Origin: Oscillospiraceae bacterium
GTDB lineage: Bacteria; Bacillota; Clostridia; Oscillospirales; Oscillospiraceae
Reading direction: 5' to 3'
Length of the DNA: 55,760 bases
NCBI GenBank assembly: GCA_015068235.1
Contig: SVKY01000007.1
Span: 1-55,760, forward strand
The notes under the pieces were generated by a model, which was given only the letters and a program-made list of their open reading frames with translations, did no database searches and was not told the DNA's origin. This document shows positions 50,375 to 55,760 of this stretch, piece after piece. The position numbers and the translations under genes are program-made. How positions within the stretch are numbered: the first letter of the stretch is position 1; each line of letters opens with the position of its first letter.

Positions 50375-50395
50375 ATACAATGACAATAATTGTAT
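50375..50395. promoter_or_regulatory. Candidate XRE operator
   Basis: ATACAAT and ATTGTAT form a perfect 7-base inverted repeat with a 7-base spacer. A further ATACAAT lies at 50351, close to the probable -10 box of the XRE gene. Confidence 0.4.
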
Positions 50396-50448
50396 AACCG
50401 TTACTTCTATGTTTTTTAGCGATGTGTTTTCATTTCGCCACAAAACAC

Positions 50449-50477
50449 TTGCATTTTGGGTAAAATAATGGTATTCT
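50449..50477 (+). promoter_or_regulatory. Promoter of dapA-dapB-hisS-aspS
   Basis: TTGCAT, 17 bases and TATTCT, 50 bases before the dapA start codon. No riboswitch or T-box fits in this short leader. Confidence 0.5.
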
Positions 50478-50526
50478 TATGTTGGTAGAAAGTCGGCTTG
50501 TTTTGGACACAAACAAGGAGGTTTTT

Positions 50527-51426
50527 ATGATGAAAAAAATTACCGGCTCTGTGGTTGCGTTGGTCACGCCGTTCAATGCTGATGGCTCTGTGGACCTTGG
50601 CAGATTGCGCGGCTTGGTCGATTGGCATGTTGAAAATCAGACCGATGCCATTTTGGTGCTCGGAACAACAGGAGAAACTGCCTCTACAACTTTAGAAGAG
50701 GATATCATCACCGTTCGCACTGTCATCGAGCAGGTCAACGGGCGAATTCCTGTCATTGCAGGCAGTGGCTCCAATTCCAGCCAAATGCAGCGGCACAAGA
50801 GCGTATTATATTCGCAGATGGGCGCAGATGCGCTTCTTTGCATCAGCCCCTACTATGTCAAGACCAATGAAGAAGGCATGTATCAGCATTTCTTGATGTC
50901 TGCGGAAGCTGCGACAGCACCGATCATTTTGTATAATGTTCCTGGGCGCACCGGCTGTAAGATCTCTCCCGAGGTCGTTCGCCGTTTGTCTACGCACCCG
51001 AACGTGATGGGCATCAAGGAAGCCAGCGGCGATATCGGCTATGCAATGAAGATCGCTCGGTATCTGTCCGATGATTTTGTGATGTATTCCGGAAACGACG
51101 ATATCACCGTGCCCTTAATGTCCATCGGTGCGGTTGGTACGATCTCGGTTTGGGCGAATATCATGCCTCGCACGGTGCATCAAATGTGTGAGGATTATGC
51201 GCAGGGACGGCATGCCGAGGCACTTGCGACACAGCTTCAGTATTTAGAACTGATTGATGCGCTGTTTATGGAGGTCAATCCGATCCCTGTGAAGGAAGCG
51301 ATGAATCTTATGGGCTTGAAGGCAGGGCATTTCCGCATGCCGATGTTCCCGATGGCTGACGAGAACCGCAAAAAGCTTGCCAAGATTATGCAGAAGGTCG
51401 GTCTTACCTTGGAGGACGGCGCATGA
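50527..51426 (+). CDS. dapA: 4-hydroxy-tetrahydrodipicolinate synthase
   Basis: The product is 299 residues, a TIM-barrel aldolase that condenses pyruvate and aspartate semialdehyde in lysine and peptidoglycan synthesis. VVALVTPFNADGSVD, LGTTGETAST, YYVKTNEEGMYQHF, YNVPGRTGC (Tyr near 135) and GIKEASGD (Schiff-base Lys near 163) are present. The start follows AGGAGG; a second ATG is next to it. It overlaps dapB by 4 bases. Confidence 0.97.
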   Translation: MMKKITGSVVALVTPFNADGSVDLGRLRGLVDWHVENQTDAILVLGTTGETASTTLEEDIITVRTVIEQVNGRIPVIAGSGSNSSQMQRHKSVLYSQMGADALLCISPYYVKTNEEGMYQHFLMSAEAATAPIILYNVPGRTGCKISPEVVRRLSTHPNVMGIKEASGDIGYAMKIARYLSDDFVMYSGNDDITVPLMSIGAVGTISVWANIMPRTVHQMCEDYAQGRHAEALATQLQYLELIDALFMEVNPIPVKEAMNLMGLKAGHFRMPMFPMADENRKKLAKIMQKVGLTLEDGA

Positions 51427-52130
51427 GAGTGTTTTTAAGCGGCTACGGCCGCATGGGCAAGATGGTCGAGTCGCTGGCTGAGGCAAAGTCCTGGCAGGTT
51501 GTCGGTTATGCAGATATTGATTGCCCTGAAGCTTATGATACTGCGCCGAAGGCAGATGTCTGCATTGATTTTTCAGGCGTGGGTGCGCTGCATAAGGTTA
51601 TTTCTTATGCCAAGCGCACAAAAACACCGCTTGTCTGCGGTACAACCGGCTTGACCGAACCGGATTTTGTGGCTTTGCGTGAGCTGGCGCAGGAGGTTCC
51701 TGTGATTTGGGCAGCGAATTATTCGACAGGCATTGCGGTTTTGCGCAAAATTCTGAGAGAATATGCTCCCGTATTGTCCGATTGGGACAAGGAGATCGTT
51801 GAAAAGCATCACAATCAGAAGATCGATGCCCCCAGCGGAACGGCAAAGGTGCTTTTGCAGGAGCTTGACCCGAAGGATGAGGCATCAGTGATCCACGGTC
51901 GTGAGGGCATTTGCGGTAAACGAAAAGCCAATGAAATCGGTGTCTTTGCCCTCAGAGGCGGCACAGTCGCAGGGGAACACAGCGTGTTCTTCTTTGGCGA
52001 GGACGAAACACTGACCTTGACACATTCGGCAAGCAGTCGCCGTATTTTTGCGGCAGGTGCGATTCGTGCGGCAGAGGCTTTGGTGCAAAAGCCGAATGGC
52101 TATTATACTTTGGAAGAATTAATTTTTTAG
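51423..52130 (+). CDS. dapB: 4-hydroxy-tetrahydrodipicolinate reductase
   Basis: The product is 235 residues. It reduces the DapA product with NAD(P)H. GYGRMGKMV (nucleotide loop, near 8), CGTTGL (near 73), ANYSTGIAVL, EKHHNQKIDAPSGTAK (catalytic His and Lys, near 125) and GIFALRGGTVAGEH-type motif are visible (here GVFALRGG). It begins inside the dapA stop codon (ATGA). Confidence 0.97.
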   Translation: MRVFLSGYGRMGKMVESLAEAKSWQVVGYADIDCPEAYDTAPKADVCIDFSGVGALHKVISYAKRTKTPLVCGTTGLTEPDFVALRELAQEVPVIWAANYSTGIAVLRKILREYAPVLSDWDKEIVEKHHNQKIDAPSGTAKVLLQELDPKDEASVIHGREGICGKRKANEIGVFALRGGTVAGEHSVFFFGEDETLTLTHSASSRRIFAAGAIRAAEALVQKPNGYYTLEELIF

Positions 52131-52145
52131 ATAGAGGCAAAAGAT

Positions 52146-53501
52146 ATGGAAAAAATCAGACCACGGACGTTGTCCGGTTTTATGGAGCTGCTGCCTGCAC
52201 CGCAGGTGCAGCTTGAGCGCATGATGCAGATTTTGCGTGAGACGTATGAGCTTTATGGCTTCACGCCGCTCGACACACCGCTTTTGGAATCGTCGGAAAT
52301 CCTTTTGGCAAAGGGTGGCGGCGAAACAGAGAAGCAGATCTACCGTTTTCAGAAGGGTGACAGCGATCTGTCGCTGCGCTTTGATTTAACGGTTCCGCTG
52401 GCAAAATATGTTGCCATGCACGCAGGTGAACTTGCCTTCCCGTTCCGCAGATATCAAATCGGCAAGGTCTATCGTGGCGAACGTGCACAAAGAGGTCGTT
52501 TCCGTGAATTCTATCAGGCGGATATCGACATCATCGGTGATGGAAAGCTTGATATTTTGAACGAAGCGGAGATCCCTTCGATCATTTATACGATCTTCAA
52601 GCGCTTTGGCTTGACACGATTTGTCATCCGAGTGAATAATCGCAAGCTTTTGAACGGCTTTTATGCACTTTTGGGCTTGTCCGAAAAATCGGGCGATATT
52701 ATGCGCACGGTGGATAAGCTGGATAAGATCGGCGTGGAAAATGTGCAGAAAATCTTGCTCGATGAAGAAATTAGTGAGGAAAACACTGCTGAGATCCTGC
52801 GCTTTATGCAGATCAAGGGCACAAACGCTGAAGTTTTGGAAAAATTGCAGGCTTGGCAGGGCAAGAACGAGACATTTGATCTCGGACTTTCCGAGCTGAC
52901 AGCGGTTGCGGCGCATTTGGCTGCTTTCGGTGTTCCGGAGGAGAACTTTGCTGTCGATCTGACAATCGCAAGAGGCTTGGATTATTACACGGGCACGGTT
53001 TATGAAACTACGCTGCTGGATTATCCTGAGATCGGCTCGGTTTGCTCCGGTGGTCGCTATGATAACTTGGCAGAGTATTATACGGATCGTCAGCTGCCCG
53101 GTGTCGGAATTTCCATCGGTTTGACCCGTTTGTTCTATGTTTTGGGCGAACAGGGGATGCTCAATGAAAAGCTCGTCACCGCACCGGCAGATTGCCTCTT
53201 GATCCCCATGACCGAGGATCTCGGCGCTGCAGTGAAGCTTGCAACACTGCTCAGAAGCAGCGGTGTTCGCACACAGATCTATTCCGAGCAGCGCAAGTTC
53301 AAGGCGAAGATCCAATATGCTGATAAGATGGGCATTCCGTATGTTATTTTCCTGGGTGACGACGAGATTGCGCAAGGCGTTTGCTCTGTTAAGAAGCTTG
53401 CAACAGGAGAACAAGTCAGCCTCACGCCCGAGGATGCAGTCAAACTGATTTTAGACGGCATCGTTAAAGACGGTACCGTTATCATAGAAAAAGAGAGGTA
53501 A
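52146..53501 (+). CDS. hisS: Histidine-tRNA ligase (archaeal/eukaryotic-like motif form)
   Basis: The product is 451 residues, a class II synthetase. Motif 1 (PLLES), motif 2 (YRGERAQRGRFREFYQADIDIIG, near 118), the histidine-binding LDYYTGTVYE (near 280) and motif 3 (GVGISIGLTRL, near 320) are present, and the C-terminal anticodon-binding domain (DCLLIPMTEDLG...GIPYVIFLGDDEI) is intact, so this is HisS rather than HisZ. The REFYQADIDI motif 2 is closer to archaeal/eukaryotic enzymes than to the usual bacterial RYRQFHQ. It lies between dapB and aspS. Confidence 0.94.
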   Translation: MEKIRPRTLSGFMELLPAPQVQLERMMQILRETYELYGFTPLDTPLLESSEILLAKGGGETEKQIYRFQKGDSDLSLRFDLTVPLAKYVAMHAGELAFPFRRYQIGKVYRGERAQRGRFREFYQADIDIIGDGKLDILNEAEIPSIIYTIFKRFGLTRFVIRVNNRKLLNGFYALLGLSEKSGDIMRTVDKLDKIGVENVQKILLDEEISEENTAEILRFMQIKGTNAEVLEKLQAWQGKNETFDLGLSELTAVAAHLAAFGVPEENFAVDLTIARGLDYYTGTVYETTLLDYPEIGSVCSGGRYDNLAEYYTDRQLPGVGISIGLTRLFYVLGEQGMLNEKLVTAPADCLLIPMTEDLGAAVKLATLLRSSGVRTQIYSEQRKFKAKIQYADKMGIPYVIFLGDDEIAQGVCSVKKLATGEQVSLTPEDAVKLILDGIVKDGTVIIEKER

Positions 53502-53507
53502 TATACT

Positions 53508-55280
53508 ATGTTCCAATCCCGTACTCATAATTGCGGTCAGCTCCGCATGGAAAACGTCGGTGAAAATGTCAAGATCGTCGGCTGGATGGAAAATGTCCGT
53601 GAAGTGGGCAGCAATTTTGCATTTGTCATTCTTCGTGACTTCTATGGCACGACACAGGTCGTGATCGAGAATGAGGAAATGATGAAGATCATCAAGCCGC
53701 TCAATAAGGAATCCACCATCAGCGTTGAAGGTGTCGTTCGTGAGCGTGCGAGCAAGAATTCTAAGCTTGCTACCGGCGATATCGAGGTCGTTCCGACTAA
53801 GATCGAGGTTCTCGGTCGCTGCCGTTATAACGAGCTGCCCTTTGAGATCAACCGCAGCCGTGATGCAGATGAGTCTGTGCGTCTGAAGTATCGTTATCTT
53901 GATCTGCGCAATCCTGCGGTCAAGGATAATATCGTTTTGCGCTGCAATGTCGTTGCCGCACTGCGTAAGGCGATGACAGAGCATGATTTCTTGGAGATTA
54001 CAACGCCCATTTTGACCGTTTCCTCTCCTGAGGGCGCAAGAGACTATCTTGTTCCTTCGAGAAAGCATCCCGGCAAGTTCTATGCTCTGCCGCAGGCTCC
54101 GCAGCAGTTTAAGCAGCTGCTGATGACCTCTGGCTTTGACCGTTATTTCCAGATCGCCCCCTGCTTCCGTGATGAGGATGCACGCGGCGACCGCAGCCCC
54201 GGCGAGTTCTATCAGCTCGATATGGAAATGGCATTTGCAAGCCAAGATGACGTTTTTGCAATTTTGGAGGACGTTCTGCCCCCGATCTTTGCGAAGTACG
54301 GCAAGTATGATATCGCTTCTTCGGCTCCCTTTAAGCGCATTGGCTTCTTGGAGGCGATGGATAAGTACGGCTCGGACAAGCCCGACCTGCGTATTGATTT
54401 GGAGCTGCAGGACATGACTGAGCTGGTCAAGGGCATTGATTTTGCGCCGTTTGCCGAGGGTAACACGGTCAAGGCGATCGTTGTATCCGATTGCAACCTT
54501 GCTCGCAAGGCTGTGGACAAGCTCGTCAATGAGGTTGAGGTCATCTCCGGCAACAAGCCGATGTGGTTCAAGGTCGATGAGAACGGCGAGATTACCGGCG
54601 GTATCGCAAAGTTCCTTGCGGATCGTAAGGACGCTGTGATCTCCACTTTGGGCTTGAAGCCCGGCTGCTTCGTCGGTGTGACCGCTGGCAAGAAGCTTGC
54701 GGCTCAGAAGACCGCAGGCGTTTTGCGCAAGATTTTGGGCAATACTGTCGAAGGTCATATGGACAAGGAACGTTATGAGTTCTGCTGGATCGTGGACTTC
54801 CCGATGTATGAGATCGGTGAGGAATCCGGTGAGCTGGAATTCTGCCACAATCCGTTCTCGATGCCCAATGGCGGCTTGGAAATTTTGGAAAAGGCAGAAC
54901 GTGGAGAGGTCGATCCTCTGAGCATTACGGCTTATCAGTACGACCTGGTATGTAACGGCGTAGAGCTCTCGAGCGGCGCTGTCCGTAACCATGACCCCGA
55001 GATCATGATCAAGGCATTCGAGATGGTCCGCTTGGGCGAAGAGGATGTTAAGGCGAAGTTCCCGGCAATGTACAACGCTTTCTGCTACGGTGCACCTCCC
55101 CATGCAGGTATTGCCCCGGGCGTTGACCGTATGGTCATGCTTTTGGCAGGCGAGGAGTCCATCCGTGAGATCATCCCGTTCCCGATGAACAAGAACGCAC
55201 AGGATATCATGATGGGCGCACCGTCTGTGGTTGAGAAAAAGCAGCTTGACGATGTGCATATCGCAATCGTAGAAGAATAA
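53508..55280 (+). CDS. aspS: Aspartate-tRNA ligase
   Basis: The product is 590 residues: an OB-fold anticodon domain (VKIVGWMENVREVGSNFAFVILRD), class II core with FLEITTPILT, QAPQQFKQLLMTSGFDRYFQIAPCFRDEDARGDRSPGEFYQLDMEMAF, the bacterial insertion (GAD) domain (about 285-420) and motif 3 GIAPGVDRMVML near 535. It charges tRNA-Asp. It starts 6 bases after hisS, a common pairing in Firmicutes. Confidence 0.98.
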   Translation: MFQSRTHNCGQLRMENVGENVKIVGWMENVREVGSNFAFVILRDFYGTTQVVIENEEMMKIIKPLNKESTISVEGVVRERASKNSKLATGDIEVVPTKIEVLGRCRYNELPFEINRSRDADESVRLKYRYLDLRNPAVKDNIVLRCNVVAALRKAMTEHDFLEITTPILTVSSPEGARDYLVPSRKHPGKFYALPQAPQQFKQLLMTSGFDRYFQIAPCFRDEDARGDRSPGEFYQLDMEMAFASQDDVFAILEDVLPPIFAKYGKYDIASSAPFKRIGFLEAMDKYGSDKPDLRIDLELQDMTELVKGIDFAPFAEGNTVKAIVVSDCNLARKAVDKLVNEVEVISGNKPMWFKVDENGEITGGIAKFLADRKDAVISTLGLKPGCFVGVTAGKKLAAQKTAGVLRKILGNTVEGHMDKERYEFCWIVDFPMYEIGEESGELEFCHNPFSMPNGGLEILEKAERGEVDPLSITAYQYDLVCNGVELSSGAVRNHDPEIMIKAFEMVRLGEEDVKAKFPAMYNAFCYGAPPHAGIAPGVDRMVMLLAGEESIREIIPFPMNKNAQDIMMGAPSVVEKKQLDDVHIAIVEE

Positions 55281-55289
55281 AAAATTAAA

Positions 55290-55360
55290 GCATTAGGGCG
55301 TATTTGAAAACTGTCAAGGCGAAAGAGGCTTTTTGACGGTTTTCAAATACGCCCTAATGC
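55290..55360. repeat. Long inverted repeat after aspS
   Basis: Arms of 28 bases (GCATTAGGGCGTATTTGAAA... and its complement at 55333-55360) match except for one G-T pair, around a 15-base loop. No T-tract follows. It may act as a terminator hairpin or be a small mobile-element remnant. Confidence 0.8.
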
Positions 55361-55378
55361 GTGCACCGAGGTTTATCG

Positions 55379-55634
55379 ATTCCGATTGATCGGTGAGATT
55401 ATCGTTTTACATTGTAGGGGAGGGTCATGGTCTCGCTGTGGCTCGGTCAGGTCGCGGCTCTGACAGCCCACCAGGCTGTCATTCACTACCGCTCCCTCCG
55501 CTTCGCTACCCTCCCGCACAGAAAACGGTGAAATTTTGCAGCAAACCAATGTGAAAACGTAATGTTTTACGATAATTATCAACAATTACGATCGTTCTTG
55601 CACAGGTGAGGGTCACGACCCTCAGCTACAGTGG
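55379..55634. repeat. Repeat family B, copy interrupted by a 78-bp insert
   Basis: The left end ATTCCGATTGATCGGTGAG, the two palindromes and the middle segment follow the order of 36759-36966. The first palindrome is split at its centre. The second is diverged (GAGGGTCACGACCCTC). The last 125 bases of the window show nothing I can assign. Confidence 0.85.
55430..55507. repeat. 78-bp insert inside the repeat B palindrome
   Basis: Removing these bases restores GGGTCATG|ACCCTCCC exactly. The insert carries a perfect hairpin GACAGCC/GGCTGTC (55462-55480). Confidence 0.75.
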
Positions 55635-55760
55635 TTTATGCGCTCTGTTCGACAATATGTTGTGCAAGCCGGACAAGAATTTATCTGCCAAAGGGAGAAA
55701 GAAGGCACAATATCTCGCATTTCAAATTCAGAAAATGGACAAATAAAGAAAAAAGTGGTT

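Noticed and set aside
50308-50526. T-box leader before dapA-dapB-hisS-aspS
   Set aside because: The leader after the predicted promoter is only about 45 bases, and no T-box sequence or antiterminator is visible.
52146-53501. hisZ (ATP phosphoribosyltransferase regulatory subunit)
   Set aside because: The anticodon-binding domain and the histidine-binding motif LDYYTGT are intact, and no his genes are nearby.
53451-55259. 602-codon minus-strand frame opposite aspS
   Set aside because: Antisense shadow of a conserved synthetase gene; no ribosome-binding site or recognisable domain.

Overview
The window looks like a chromosomal segment of a low-to-mid GC Gram-positive gut-type bacterium of the class Clostridia (Oscillospiraceae/Ruminococcaceae-like). 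The basis is consensus SigA-type promoters with strong AGGAGG ribosome-binding sites, the ylxM-ffh-rpsP-khpA block, a YfmF/YfmH M16-peptidase pair, an HrcA-type CIRCE operator, SLH and LPXTG surface proteins and a sortase-built pilus. Assignment below class level is inference.

Layout. 1-5014 (minus): the 5' part of a giant secreted protein with GLUG and InlB-type repeats and an embedded endonuclease/exonuclease/phosphatase-fold domain; it runs off the left edge. 5.4-9.2 kb (minus): a zinc-ribbon protein, then a homocysteine methyltransferase-like gene, a small membrane protein and ruvCAB. 9.3-12.4 kb: an M29 aminopeptidase facing a dCMP deaminase-like and a dihydropyrimidinase-like gene, then tRNA-Ser(CGA). 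12.9-19.5 kb (minus): khpA/rpsP/ffh/ylxM, an XRE regulator, an aspartate kinase without ACT domains, and a three-gene unit prmA / putative glycoside hydrolase / 10-TM metal exporter. 19.8-23.7 kb (plus): yfmF-yfmH-lgt plus a small gene, joined by ATGA overlaps. 23.8-29.3 kb: an SLH protein divergent from a thioester-domain LPETG adhesin, a Mor-like regulator and an AIM24 protein. 29.7-33.2 kb: htpG under CIRCE control and an ABC-F ATPase.

33.3-36.6 kb is a compact candidate RiPP locus: an 84-residue four-cysteine precursor, an HPr-kinase-like enzyme, a radical SAM/SPASM enzyme, a lipoprotein with a Thr/Glu-rich repeat stalk, and a PqqD-like recognition protein. 37.2-48.2 kb is a complete pilus operon: a TetR regulator, a coiled-coil protein, its own signal peptidase I, a 1780-residue tip protein (His/Cys repeats, CHAP-type amidase, fibro-slime and Cna-B domains), the major pilin, a class C sortase, a basal pilin and a second sortase. 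48.5-50.3 kb (minus) holds rpsR-ssb-rpsF, an overlooked 56-residue gene and an XRE regulator. 50.5-55.3 kb (plus) holds dapA-dapB-hisS-aspS.

Two families of structured intergenic repeats run through the segment. Family A (four copies of about 172-175 bp) has six hairpins in two three-hairpin modules, with compensatory changes between copies. Family B (five full, partial or interrupted copies) is built around a GGGAGGGTCATGACCCTCCC palindrome. Two OmpR/PhoB-style direct-repeat promoters with identical geometry precede the AIM24 gene and the pilus region. The most novel-looking items are repeat family A, the kinase plus radical SAM RiPP locus, and the surface protein carrying an enzyme domain inside its repeats.
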